Assembly: GCA_023078685.1 (NCBI GenBank)
Contig: JALGAS010000014.1
Coordinates: forward strand, 186,001 to 250,000
DNA: 64,000 nucleotides
Source: Neopestalotiopsis rosae
Taxonomy: Eukaryota; Ascomycota; Sordariomycetes; Amphisphaeriales; Sporocadaceae
Direction: 5' to 3'
Each line of letters begins with the position of its first letter. The first letter of the stretch is position 1. Below the pieces are notes generated by a model that was given only the letters and a program-made list of their open reading frames with translations, had not been told where the DNA came from and ran no database searches. Shown here in pieces: positions 22,609-34,522 of this stretch. Both the position numbers and the translations under genes were made by a program.

Positions 22609-24406
22609 ATGACGATTCTTAATCTCGTATTTCATGAATCAATATCGACGGCGGTCGTCGTGAGCGCTACCCTGGGAGCAGTATGCCGCCCATTGATGGT
22701 ATGATTATGAGTCTATGTTTCTAACAAAGTGTCATCACAGATCTGCATCTACGCGATCCTGAGGTGCATCTACCTTTTGTATTTTCACCCACTTGCCAAG
22801 TTCCCCGGACCACGAATCGCTGCTGTATCCAACATTTGGTACGGGCGTAATTGGTTAGTAGCGAGGCCTATGATCAAATCAATATCCTCGACTGACCACC
22901 GCCACCAGGTTATCGGGGCGTTGGCCTTGGACAATCGAAGATGCATTGCGCAAGTACGGAGATGTTGTCCGAATTGCGCCCAATGAACTGGTCTTCTTCA
23001 CACCGAAGGCATTTCATGACATCTACTCACCCGCTCGTCGCGGCCTCGAGATCTTCACAAAGACGGATTTCAATAACCGTGGAGCGAATCTGGGCGGAAT
23101 CATCTGGGAAGAAGATCCCGTGAAGCATCACCAAGTTGCGCGGAAGCTCTTCCCTGCATTTAGCCCCCGCTCAATTCGAACGTTTGAACCATTGATGCAC
23201 CAGCACATGGACTATTTTGTTGAGCGCATGAAGCAGATTGGTGCTCGACAAGAAGGTGTCAACCTTGTCGATTGGACTCACTGGGTAGCTTGGGACACGT
23301 CACAAGACATATCATGGTGCGAGGAGACGCTGTCCATGCAGGCTGGTATGTTCAAAGCTTTTGCTATTATCGTCACGATTCGTCATGGACACTCATCATT
23401 CACTTATAGAAAAGGACCCGGTTGCTTTACATGTCCTCATCTCATTCAACGCCTTTGCGACCATGATCCAGGTTTTCAAGAGGTTTCCGCTGCTGAGCCC
23501 TATCAAGTACCTTTTCGCGCCCGTAAAGAAGTTGAGCTCGCTTGCCGAGATGGAAAGCAATACGCGCAAGAGTGTACTGCGCCGTATTGAAAGGCGTGGC
23601 AGGACCCCGCATCCGGACTTATTCGACCATGTCCTATCAGCTGATGACAAACCTCCCACAAACGATGCAGAGCTCGTACAACTGGGCTCTATTGCCTTGC
23701 AGGCTATGCTTGCAGGGTTCGGCCCAATGGCCGATTGGTATTACTTTACCCTCTTTCTAATCGTCAATGTTCCTGAGTGCTACAAGATCCTAGTGGATGA
23801 AATCCGGACCACTTTTGCAAGTTATGGTGATATCAACATACATAATACGGCAAACCTGCATTATCTCCAGGCATGTCTTGACGAGACACTTCGGATGATT
23901 GCAAACAATTCAACAGGCCTGCCTCGGTACAGCCCTGGAGCATTCGTTGATGGTCATTACATTCCTAAAGGTGTAAGAAGCCATTTTCTGAGTGATCTAT
24001 CTTTGCCAGCCTCACTCGCTTATGAATCCTACTCTAGGTCACTGTCCAAAGTAGCCTGCACACACTCGGCCGAAGTGCGAGATACTTCCATGACCCAATG
24101 CACTTCCGTCCAGAGCGGTACCTACCCTCGTCGCATCCGCTATACAATACAGTATTCGCCAACGATAGTATCAAGGGACTGCCAGCATTCAGTCTCGGCC
24201 CTCGCGCGTGCATCGGGCGGGAGCTGGGGTGGGCTGAGGCTAAGCTGTTCATATCGAAAGTGCTGTGGCAATTTGATGTCGTCAAGGCCCCGGGAGAAAC
24301 ATTAGATCTAGATGGCATGGAAAACAAGCTGCTCCACTTTGGCTTTCTTGTAAAGCCACCATTCATGGTTCGGTTCGTGGAGGTGCAGGGAAAGACATCG
24401 GCCTAG
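22609..24406 (+). CDS. Cytochrome P450 (P450-2) with atypical I helix
   Basis: 523 residues from five exons (22609-22698, 22741-22853, 22909-23345, 23410-23972, 24038-24406). The N-terminus carries a membrane helix and the proline-rich hinge FPGPR. ExxR is present as ETLR, RPERY follows, and the haem loop FSLGPRACIGR is a perfect FxxGxRxCxG. The I helix reads MLAGFGPMADW where most P450s have AGxDTT or AGSETT: the acidic residue and the threonine that deliver protons to bound oxygen are both missing. The haem pocket is otherwise intact, so the protein may do unusual chemistry such as isomerisation, dehydration or peroxide-driven reactions, or be losing activity. At the fourth donor the correct site is GTAAGA at 23973; splicing two bases earlier would give a premature stop. 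Confidence 0.87.
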
Positions 24407-25020
24407 TCTCACCCTAATCTCACCCGCTTCTTGTAAGAGTTGTAAGGAAACAGCAGCACCAAATTCGTGTACATTCTGGTTCATATTGCCTATATAATCT
24501 ATCCGCGATAATTACCCTAATTTCAGATTTTGAGGTAAGTTGGGCTAGTAAAAGACACCGTACACCGCTATTCAACGATACCCCTCTTTTCCAAGACAAG
24601 AGAAATAAAAATAACCTTTTTTTGGGAGGGGCTTTCCCCCCCCCCCCCCCCCCCCCCCCCGATTTGATATTGCTATGTATTTTATTCCTAGCAAAAGACA
24701 AAAAAGTAGAAAAACAGAAAACAACTAACTACGTATATTACATATATGAAAACGAAGACTTTTGCTACTCGTGGCCGGCCTTGACCTCTGAAGACGGTGC
24801 CGGTGCCCAGCTGTCTGGGATAAGTTATCCATCGACGATGCCAGTTCGCGATGACGGTGAAGTATGTTATCGATGTTACCGTAGATGTAACGGCGGACCA
24901 AGAACGCCAAGTCGCCGTTGCGGTCTCTGTTGATGCACTCTTTCTTCCATCACCAAATGATCGTGTCTGCTCGTACCACATACCATCATTTTCACTTGTG
25001 TGCCAAGAATCCTGAATGTC
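24407..25020. other. Convergent intergenic spacer
   Basis: Between P450-2 and the secreted chitinase-tail protein. Contains the poly(C) tract at 24636-24660. Open frames here are translations of the C-run or shadows. Confidence 0.5.
24636..24660. repeat. Poly(C) tract, 25 nt
   Basis: Uninterrupted run of 25 C, followed by GATTTG. Very similar in length to the second tract at 58638-58660. Long homopolymers can also mark assembly joins or unstable length. Confidence 0.9.
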
Positions 25021-28000
25021 TTAGCAAAAGAACCGACAATCCATCTGGCGATCACTATCTGGGAGGCCCCACGGCGCCTCATCCACATGGTTATCCCAAT
25101 CACCCACCTGGCAATGAGGCGTCTTGGAAAGGTCTTGGTTCGGCCTGCTGTTCCAGTCCAGATCACCGTAAGAGAGCTGAATCATCCAATTCACCCATTG
25201 GGTGTCCGCGCATCTCTTGTATATTCCTCTCCCACCACCGCCGCCACCTTCGGAATCTTCGGGGCATTCAATATCGGCCATACCGGGTGGCAATTCTGTC
25301 GATAATTTGACAGTAATACTCTTGGATAGCCCCGTTTCGGTTGTGGGCACCTGGTACTCTTCACCCCAGTTCTTGGTGAAGCTGCCCTCATACAGCTTAT
25401 CACCCTTGCCATTGTCGAAAGTATAGTCTACGACTATAGATGTGTCACTGTTTGACTGTGCATATTCGTGTAGATGCAGGGTGCAGGTATATAGTGTCTC
25501 ATCTGGTGGTGGTGCCGTATCAGTTTGTGTAGGCTGCGCCGCTGTCGTTGCTTCTGCTGATGTCGTTGTTATCGCGGGCTGTGGCAGACAGACGCACTGC
25601 CCGCCGTAGCACTTCTTTTCAAAGTTGGCCAGGCAGGTTAGAGATGCCTCGCAGTCCGAGTCGGCGCTGCATTCGGTTTCTGCATCTGGGAGACTGCCAC
25701 ACACACATTTGCCGTTCGAACAGGTCTGGACGGTGTGGCCCGTACAGACCATTGCGCCACAGTCAGAGTTCACCTGGCAAGCGCCCTGAGTTTCAGTAGG
25801 AGTGCTGATCTGACTGGTCCTTGTCTGTGAACTGGTCTCTGGGAGGGAAGAGCTACCGATACTACCAGTTGCGGTCTGTATGCTGGTCCCTGTTTGAGTA
25901 GTAGTCGCTGTCTGTGAGGTGGTATCAACTTGTGTTGAGCTGTCGCTCCCATCCCCATCAATGAAACAGCTGTCTTCTCGCTTCAAGTGCTGCATAGTTG
26001 AGGGTACCCACTCAGCATGCCGGTCTTCAAGCTCTGAATGGCAATGGCATTAGCTTTCGTCTTTGAAATGAACTTGCTGCTGTGATTGTGAGCTTACCTC
26101 GACCTTCAATCCAGAGGCGCCATTTTGCCTGTGTTTGATCGCCACTACCAGTATTGGCCTGGCAAGCCTGTGCGGCCGGCTGATATTGCACAAGCAGTTT
26201 TCCGCGGTGTGTATCGAATCCTTGATCTTCAGCATTGAACCTTAATGGGGAATACTGTATGGTGGAGATGTCCGCATTGTCGCCGAATATTTTGCGCAAC
26301 TCTTCTTCCACTTTGTCCATCTGCCAAGGGTAAAGAATTGAATCCCCACCCGCAGTCTCAGAGGAGTCGTGATCGTCTCTTATTCGCGGAGTCATGATAA
26401 AGATGCGTGGGTTGTTGACATCGTCAAACATGTGACCCTGTAGGATGGCATCATTGTTGCGCAGCTGACCGAGGCCATATTCGTTTGCCATCGGAATACC
26501 AGTGCCAAGCCACAATTTATTGAGAACGTCGTATGGGAAATTCTGTAGATTCGCGAATGATGTACTTTCCCAGAAATGGCTCGCCCATGCGCCCTGCTCC
26601 GACACAGCCACCACCGAGGTACAGCCCCAAAGGCCTGCGACTGCGAGGCTCATGACTTGGTTTGAAAAGCTGATCGAATTCGTGGTACTGACCTCGCCAT
26701 AACCCGGAACAGCGCCCAGCATAACACTTTGATCTGGATCATCACAAGCTAACGCGACCTCTGTATCCTTAGGTTAGTACTTGTCTTGAACAGGGTTACC
26801 ATACTGAGGAAGCAAAAGTCTGCCTGCTCGTTTAAAAGCGTAAATATTCCTCTATTTCTTTTTTGTTTTCTTCCTTTTCCTTTTTCCGAAAAAAAAAGAG
26901 GCATTATCAAAATAAAATGCACGGAAACTTTTGCCAGTCCAGTTGGAATAGGTACTTACCACCTCTCATAAACTTCTGTCGGTCTCCGCAATAATTGGCT
27001 GGGTCGGCCCAAGTGTTTGGAGCTGGGTAGGTGTCGCGAGGTGGCGCTGTGCGTCTCTCCAGATCTCTCTTTTCGATACAATCGTTACCACATCCATTGA
27101 GAGCACAGAGTGGCCCAGAAGTCTCTTCGGGCAGATTTGTCGTAGTAGTTGAGCCGACGACTAAATCACAGGCCGTCTTGGTACTATAAGCCAGTGTAGA
27201 ACAGCTTGTCGTTTCCTGGCGCTTCCCAATATCTGCCGCTGCCGCAGTCACCGAGCAAAAGACGCTCTCGTACGTCGCTGTGACTGTGGTTGTGCATGAA
27301 GTCTGAGGTGTGGTGGTTTCGACTTGGGTGGGCTCAGTCTTGGTCGAATGCTCCTTGTCGGGGTCATCTTCACCGTCGTCGTCGTCATCATCATCGTCGT
27401 CGTTATCGTCATCATTACTGCCATTATTATCTTTATTAGGAGGGCAGTTACCAATTTTCAACCCGAATATGTTGACACAGAACTCGGGCGCCTTGATCTG
27501 AATGTTGGCGGGAAAGCTTGGTATGCAGCCCAGCACTATAGATGGATGTTAGCCACTTTTCTGTACTCGTAATTGTGAAGTCCAGCAAAATGAGACAACT
27601 CAACATATATCGGGAATGTGGGCTTATACTAAGCAAGCAGAGCTCTAAGCACTACTAAGAATAACAATACGGAAAGAATAAAAGAATAAAACGAAAAAAG
27701 AAAAAGAAATCTCTTTTGAATACAGCAGCTTGCTCTATTTTCTCCGTAAATAAGAGTATGAAGAGCACCATAATATTATAAAGGGACTAAGGAGAATAAA
27801 GGGAGAGAAAAATATAGATTCTAATAAATCCGTGCGCAGACTTCTGCATGGTTATTGTACCTACAATCTTTGGCGGGCCACCTGCTGGGACAATTACTGG
27901 CACCACAGTCGGGTCGCTGCTTCCTGAAGATGTAGTCGTGATAACGGTACCCTCAGTAAAGACGACGCCAGTCAGTGTCTCCACGCGCGCTCCTGTGGGA

Positions 28001-28584
28001 AGTGAAGTAATTGTGGTCGACACAGACGGTTCGCTCGAGGGTCCAGCCAGTTCCGTATTGAGCTGTGTAGATGCTTGAGATGTAGCGATAGGGACAGGCG
28101 ATAATGACCCAGTCGGTTGACTACTGGGCTGCCCAAAGTCTTGAGATGCAGCGGTAGAGGATACGAGTACGGCTGATGTGGTTGGTGCACTGACTTGAGT
28201 ACTGGGCCCCGTAGATATGAAAGATGGAATAATTGAAATTGATATCGACGCCTGACCAGTGCCGGCCACAGTCGATGAAGGAGAAGGAATTGAGGAGAGA
28301 CTAGACAATGTAGAGTGTCCAGAAGGGTCAACAGATGATTGAACCCCAGTGGACAGATTGGTAAGAGAATTCAAGGAACCACTCTGAGTGCTTGAAGTAG
28401 TCGTAAGTGTGTTGTTATGGGCGGTGACTTGAGTTTGCAAAATGGTAGGTTGCACCGAGCCACTAGCAGTGTAATTCCATGCTGGCAAGCTCAACTGCCG
28501 ATTGTAGTGAGGGAAAGTAGCAACAGCAGGCGATATTTGCAACATCAACGCCGCTATGGCTGCAAAAGTGCGGAAAACGGTCAT
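25021..28584 (-). CDS. Secreted mucin-like protein with class V chitinase-type C-terminal tail, no chitinase domain
   Basis: 991 residues from four exons (28584-27861, 27535-26960, 26760-26098, 26033-25021); all junctions keep frame. A signal peptide (about 1-25) is followed by a long Ser/Thr-rich, probably O-glycosylated region to residue ~240. Then come GCIPSFPANI and FGLKIGNCPP, an Asp-rich stretch, a conserved domain with GLWGCTSVVAVS and GAWASHFWES, a second Ser/Thr-rich linker, a cysteine-rich segment (two CxxxSDC-like modules) and a C-terminal domain ending in SDRQMDCRFFC. From memory of the family, these C-terminal parts match the tails of fungal GH18 subgroup-B/C chitinases, but there is no GH18 catalytic motif or LysM here. 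Probably a cell-wall or extracellular protein. The first intron is long (about 325 nt) and is the least certain join; exon 1 could instead be a separate gene. Confidence 0.65.
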
Positions 28585-29489
28585 TTTCGTGCCTAATGAC
28601 TTATGTAGCATAAGAAGAGGCTATAAAGGCTGTTGAGCTTTCAGATTGATCTATTAGTTATCATGTACTTCAAGCCAGGCGCTTATATAAGTATATCTTT
28701 GGTAATTCTATAGTCTTGTCTTTCTGCCTCGTGTGACTCGATTATCTTTGGACTCAGAATCAATGTCATGTTGACATCACATTGTGAAGACGGACTGTGC
28801 TCCATACGCAGATCTTGCTTCATAGCTATTTCGGAGCATAATGCTTTCAAAAGGCCCTCGAGGCAGCTGGTCGATTTGATGTCAGCCCGAAATCCTATGA
28901 GAATCCCAACTGTGCCAAGTCCGTGATACAAGTCCCTTATTGAATTCGAGATGCTCGAAGGTATTACCTGCCCAAGGCGTCGCCAAGATTTCGAGGCTAT
29001 TTATATGTGAATCTATTTTTGAGATAGCGAGCCAATCCAGGACCGCTTGGCCACTACTGAGATCACAATTATGCAATCTATTTCGCAGAAGAAGGGTTGG
29101 ATCATCTCTCTGTTCCGTGTTTCTGACCTCATCGCATAGGGCGTTATGCTTCGCGGGCCAAGTTCGGCCCCAACCAACGTTTATCCTACATGTTGTGAAA
29201 TCATTGCCACTCAAGGTTCAAATCCTTCTCAATCCAATAGTGGCCTCATGTCGCATATGCGCGCCACATGCAAGGTATTTGTTATAATCGCTGCGCCTCA
29301 ATCTGGTCCAATCCTAGGCAGCTACATACCGATAATCTACACCGGACAACACCCCGCCCTGCCTGCCTGGATCTTTTGGGTTCGAACATAACATCTTCAT
29401 ATTTTACCCCACCCGCCACAACTTCACATACTGATATTTCAAGAGGTGCTACCAATTCATCTAGTTCGTGGTATCATATTATTATTCTA
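28585..29489. other. Divergent intergenic region
   Basis: About 0.9 kb between the secreted protein start and the second ankyrin protein. No supported gene. A tRNA T-arm-like string near 29214 lacks a matching acceptor stem and is not called. Confidence 0.5.
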
Positions 29490-30852
29490 ATGGAACCTGT
29501 CGCAAAAGAAGCTTCGCAACCTGTCTCGCCGAATGAGGCTGCGGAAGCAGCCCATCGCGAGAGGCTCGCGGCTAAGCTCGCGGTTATAGCCGACGAACTC
29601 GCGAGAAACGAAGATTACAGAGCAAAGCGTGATGAAGGCAAACGCAGAATCTTGGAGGGGTATAGCGACTTGCCCACCTTGCCCCCCGAACTATCTCCAC
29701 CCGACTACTTGGTCGACGACCAGATATCCTACTCCAAGGGCGATGCTGCCTTGGAGTTCTACAATACTTGTGCCCACGGAGATCTGGAAAAAGTCCGCGA
29801 TTGCACTCAGACCTCGAAGCTTCCCCAAGCCGACTTACAATACGGCCTAGAACAAGCAGCACATGCGTTCGAGGTCGACGTTGTGCGTTATCTGCTCAAG
29901 GAACAGAACACACAACTACATACCCGCGCATTCGCGGGAGAAGATGACATTGCGCCGTACGAGGGGCGGAATATATTCTTGCATGGTAGTACAAAGCTCA
30001 GGGACCTCCTTGAAGCTTTTCTGGAGAATGGATGGCATCCCAACCAGGTTATATATCCCGAGAAGAAGAAGATTCGCGTCTTTGCGTTCCGCGAGGATCC
30101 ACCCTCTATGAAGATGAAGGTCGCCCTACATCACCGGCGTTGTGTAGAAGACTTGGAGATACTCAGGCTACTTCTGGAGCATGGTGCAGATCCCACCATT
30201 GCCTGTCATCTGCATGCTACCAGAGAGTTTGGCCACTTTTACTACGAAGCACCACTGGCACGCAAATCGGGGGATATCCTCCACATAGCAGTCGAGATGG
30301 GCTCTGCTGAGGCAGTCGACCTCTTGGTGTCTCACGGCGCGAAACCTGTATATGGAAGTTCCCTGCACCGTCTCATCGAAGGATTTCACATGGAAACTGA
30401 GACTCGTTTCGCAATGGCGGACTATATGCTCAGTATTGGGGATGACATCAATGGACTAAGAAACGTGTAGGTCAAATCCATCTTTAGTCGTCCCAGATTG
30501 AACGTGATTGTGGTACATGATTGGGCATTTGGCTGACCAAAGGGGTTCTACTATTAGATTCGATGTCGTTAAAAAATATACCGCAGTAGCCCTGGGCGCG
30601 ACATACATGACAACACCCCTTAATCACGCGGTTTCGTTGCGAAAATGGGATTGGGTCGAGTGGCTTTTGGAAAGAGGGGCGGATCCTGAAGCCCATGATC
30701 GTCATGCGTTCGATCATAGGAATGTAATGCCCTATTGTAAGGCACACGCTCAGCGTGATATGAATGGCATCGGTGAAAGACGGGAGAACGATGTCTTGTT
30801 ACGACTGATAGAGGCGACAAAGAAGAAAGGACAGGCGGTGCACGCTGACTAA
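29490..30852 (+). CDS. Ankyrin-repeat protein (small)
   Basis: About 423 residues, exons 29490-30466 and 30558-30852. The N-terminal ~50 residues are charged and helical. Ankyrin-like units follow, the clearest being LEILRLLLEHGADP, the pair DILHIAVEMGSAEAVDLLVSHGA, and WDWVEWLLERGADPEA in the second exon. The exon junction is inferred: the donor GTAGGT and acceptor TATTAG restore frame and make a valine at the join, but another acceptor is possible. It starts at the in-frame ATG 29490; the open frame extends upstream to 29268 but with unlikely residues. Cytosolic; no enzymatic domain. Function unknown; it probably mediates protein-protein contacts. Confidence 0.75.
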
Positions 30853-32348
30853 GTGGGACTAGTCATGCTCCAAGATTCGAATGTGAGAGTCTAATCAATG
30901 TTGCCTCCTGTTGAAGTAAGGGTTGGGTGTTCGTAGGAGTTGCATGAGAACAAATCGAAGGTTGTTTTCTAGTGACGGCTCAATTCATTATCATGTCATG
31001 AACGGCTTACAGTCTTTTCCGCACAATGTCGTGAAACAGCTTGGTCGGTTTGCAATTCCAGGGCCTGATAGCTAGTACAAACGTTCATAGTTTGGAAAAA
31101 AATGTTTCATTTGTTGAGATCATTTGGAAAGGCCAGCAATCGGCTCATGATGGCTGTCAAAAAGCGTAAAAAGGAGGTTCAAATGTTTCCAGCATATCGC
31201 GAAAAGAAACACCGACCCACCCAAAGTGCTTACAATTGCTGGAGAAATCCTACGGTTGCCATGGCGGTGATGTATCGGGACTCCCCATGCCCTGATCTGA
31301 ATCAACGGGCCGACACGGACACGAACAGTCGAAATACCCAGGCCGCCGAAGGTGTCTAGTATCGAACGGTAGCATGCAGCTCACTTGTCGCGCTTAATTA
31401 CAAGGTAAGCCAATCACAGAATTGCAGCAAATCACCCAATCTGAGATTGATCTCATCCAAGGGTCTATTCTCCAGGTGTTGGTGCTGTGGACGGATCGGA
31501 CTTAGCTGGATCATTGAACACGGAGCGCCCCTCTCCTTCCCCGACCTCCGCCCACCCCTTTTCAGAGAGTTCAATGTCACTGGCAGACAGTCACTTGCCA
31601 TGGGTAGGGCGTGTCAAGGCGAGTCAGTGCAAACCGCGTCAGAGAAACTGGATGCGGTAAAGAACAAAGGGTACACACGCTCGGCAGATTGCTTCACGAT
31701 TGTTGATTGGACCTGCGAACCCCCAGGTACCTTTGCTGCACTAATATTGAGCATAAGGTTCTGGAAATTCTCAAGATGGAAAGGCTCCCCCTTTCCCCGC
31801 AATCACAGAACCAAGGTACATGCGAGCTAGTCGCCGGGACCCCGCGGCTAGAGACTCCCCATCCCCACTTCCCCAGACTCAGCTACCCAGCTAATCTTGC
31901 CATCTCCCACCTGAGCCAATACGAAGTGATAGATTTGATCGTGAACGTCACAAAGAAGTCTGAGTCGATCCTGTAGAACTACCAAAAGAGGTGTGCTGGA
32001 GAGCTACCTGATATACCTAAGCAGGCGATCTGCGGTGGGTACTGCCCACGTAAGTGCCACACTATTCCTGCCACTGCCCAGTGCACTTGCGCACGCAGAC
32101 GGTAGCTACAGGTAGGTAGCACAAACTAGAGTACATACGAGCTAGCAGCTTCTGGACCCCGGGGCTGGCTGTCAACGGACGCAGAGGCTTAGACCTTGGT
32201 TATTATGCAGATTACCAGTGTGCTGGGTGGTAGTGCGCGCTACCCATCAGCCCCGACCCTCTCTTCCAACATCTGTTTCAGTAATGCCCCATTTGCCAAC
32301 CAACTTATCTGGATATCACAACAACGTTTCTTTTTGTAACGGTCAATA
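30853..32348. other. Long intergenic region before the bZIP gene
   Basis: About 1.5 kb with no supported gene. Open frames at 31102-31359 and 31447-31830 have no recognisable features. The right half (32030-32340) holds the bZIP promoter, with C-rich stretches and a GTAGGTAGC repeat near 32110. Confidence 0.45.
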
Positions 32349-34002
32349 ATGTCGCCACAGTCAGAGTCTGCCCTCGGCAGAGGTACCAGTCATACGGCTG
32401 TATCCTTGCGCAAAGCCAAGAAAAGAGAGGCGGATCGGAAATCACAGCAGGCGGCTCGGGAACGGACGAAGAATCGCATGGCATTCCTCGAGGCCTTGGT
32501 CCTAGACTTTGAGCAACAAGACCCCACCAAGAACACCAAAGAACATCTCAGGCAACTCGACGAAGTACGCGCCGAGCGCGACTCGCTGGAGCATGCTCTA
32601 AGCTCCATCGAGCGCATCATCAAGGGCCGCAAGAGGTGCCATCCTGCGCCCAGCTCCGTCGACTCATTACCACGCGAAAACCAGTCGACCCCGCCGCCCG
32701 AAAATGCCGATAATAGTGGCTTCGGTGATATTGGAGACTTGTGAATATCCCTAGATACCCCATTGAATACTTCATTCAGCAGAGTCTGACCATGTTAGAT
32801 CGACGTTCGCTCCAATCAACAACGTCAACAATGAAAAGACAGAAAACAGTGTGCACGTACCGAGCAAGGCTTCTGCACTGGCTCTCGATCAAAATTTAGT
32901 CTCCGGATCAGATTTTATTCTAGATGATGTTTTACCAATGGGCGAGATGCTCACCTGCATCCCTCCAGATCCAATCATACCCTCAGCGGCAATTTCCAAG
33001 TGCGAATGCGCTCTCGGCTCCTCCCCGAAAGCTACGACGCAAGGAGGGGTCAATTTGTGGAGATTTGCGAATGAAGTCCTTAGTGAACCCACGCCCTGGT
33101 GCCCTCAAGTGAGTGACCAGGAAGCAGCGCTGGAGGACGATACCCCTATCCGGGCGGTCATTTACGGATGGGACGCTGTCGAGAGGCGTGCTGGGGGACG
33201 CCTGTTGCCGTCATGGCGAAAACTACGACAAATTGATGAAATGATATTCTCAACTCTCCCAAAGGTGGAAAGGCTTGCCATTCTGCGATTGATGCACACC
33301 CTGCTGAGGTTTCACCAAGAAGGAAGCCAGCAAAGACGCGAGGAGGTGCCCGCGTGGTATCTTGCAAGGTTTGTGTTCTTGTCGTTCCATGATAACCACG
33401 ATCGGAATCGCTGAATGCTCCGTAGGCCGTCACAGTCAATCGCACACTCTTATGCGATTGACCTTTTTGCCTGGTATGAAGACAGCCCCTAATCTTCCCT
33501 TTCTTTTTTGAACTCCAAGTCTCACTGACTTATTTTACTCCATTAAAGGCCGGGTATACGTGAACGCTTCGTATTTGGACAGCATCGGTACTGCTCTAAC
33601 ATGTTCTGGCGGCTATTCAATTCCGGGCTCAATGTACTCTGGCCGTTCGAGTTCCGTGACTGCTACTTCCGCAACACCGACACGCAGGAGTTTAAGATCT
33701 CGCCTACCTTCGATGAAAGAATCAAGGATATAAACGCTTGGACGATGTCGGGGGATATTTTCAAGATATGGCCCGAGTTCTTATCCGACATGCCCAGATC
33801 CAACCGAGGGCCGGGCCGAGAGCTGACTCCACATCTCTCCAACAACAGTATTATCGATAGCGAATTTCAGGGTAGCACAGAAGACGATCCCGACGAAACG
33901 GGCGAAGCAAGCTTCAACATTGGCTACGTAACGGAATGGGCAGATCAGCACGGTTGTAACCAGCAGAGAAGCCTTGACCTCGTTACGAGTTTTGACCAAT
34001 AG
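32349..34002 (+). CDS. bZIP transcription factor with DUF3425 domain
   Basis: About 488 residues from four exons (32349-32724, 32780-33368, 33426-33473, 33549-34002). The basic region READRKSQQAARERTKNR runs directly into a short heptad zipper (residues ~40-90). The C-terminal half is the DUF3425 domain: LPKVERLAILRLMHTLLRFH, then across a 48-nt exon SIAHSYAIDLFAW, then PGIRERFVF, FWRLF and DINAWTMSGD. The two introns in the domain are well supported because together they restore the family sequence. The first intron (donor GTGATA) is less certain; the acceptor could be 3 nt further right. Such factors are nuclear and mostly uncharacterised, some regulating stress or secondary metabolism. It is convergent with the alcohol dehydrogenase. 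Confidence 0.85.
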
Positions 34003-34522
34003 AAGGAAGTTGGTCTCACCTTGTTGAGAAAATGTATATCACCAATGGTGACGAGAAAAGTCACAACAGTTGTATTATTGCACGTAAATTAGCCAGCGAA
34101 TGTTTTGGGGATTTAGGGAATTCAAGAGGGATCAAGGGTTCAGGAAGGTTTGGACATATGTTCGATCGACAAAAGATGGAAAAATGAGGCCATTTCTTCT
34201 CATTTTCTTTCTAAATCGCAATATCTGTCACAGCAGTCCAAGTGGGCTCCTTCATCCAGTCAAAAAAGCAACCAACCAATTATACGAATATCAGAAAATG
34301 CATAGTTATATGCAAGTATGATCAGTAAGTTTTCCTTTTACATCCTACCATCCGCAGCCACATCTGATTTCAAATCATTAGGAATCATATAAATATTGAA
34401 CCAGGCATATGTGCATAATCGTTGTGACTAATTGCATGGACTCGAAATTACCCCTGCAGTGACCCTGCCAACTCGCCTAAAAGTGGGCACCAACGAAAAG
34501 GTACAGCTCCATATAACTCGGC
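34003..34522. other. Convergent intergenic spacer
   Basis: Between the 3' ends of the bZIP gene and the alcohol dehydrogenase; AT-rich. No gene. Confidence 0.5.

Noticed and set aside
24038..24406. Apparent frameshift or stop at the last exon of P450-2
   Set aside because: With the donor at 23971 the next exon reads into a stop, but using GTAAGA at 23973 the frame is perfect (IPKG joined to VTVQSS), so the gene is intact.
24622..24933. Open frame with a polyproline run
   Set aside because: The prolines are translation of the poly(C) tract; no other protein feature.
27310..27572. Ser- or Val/Ile-rich open frames opposite the secreted protein
   Set aside because: They are reverse translations of the Asp codon repeat of the real exon.
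29214..29230. tRNA T-arm-like string
   Set aside because: GGTTCAAATCC is present but no acceptor-stem partner or anticodon arm at proper spacing.
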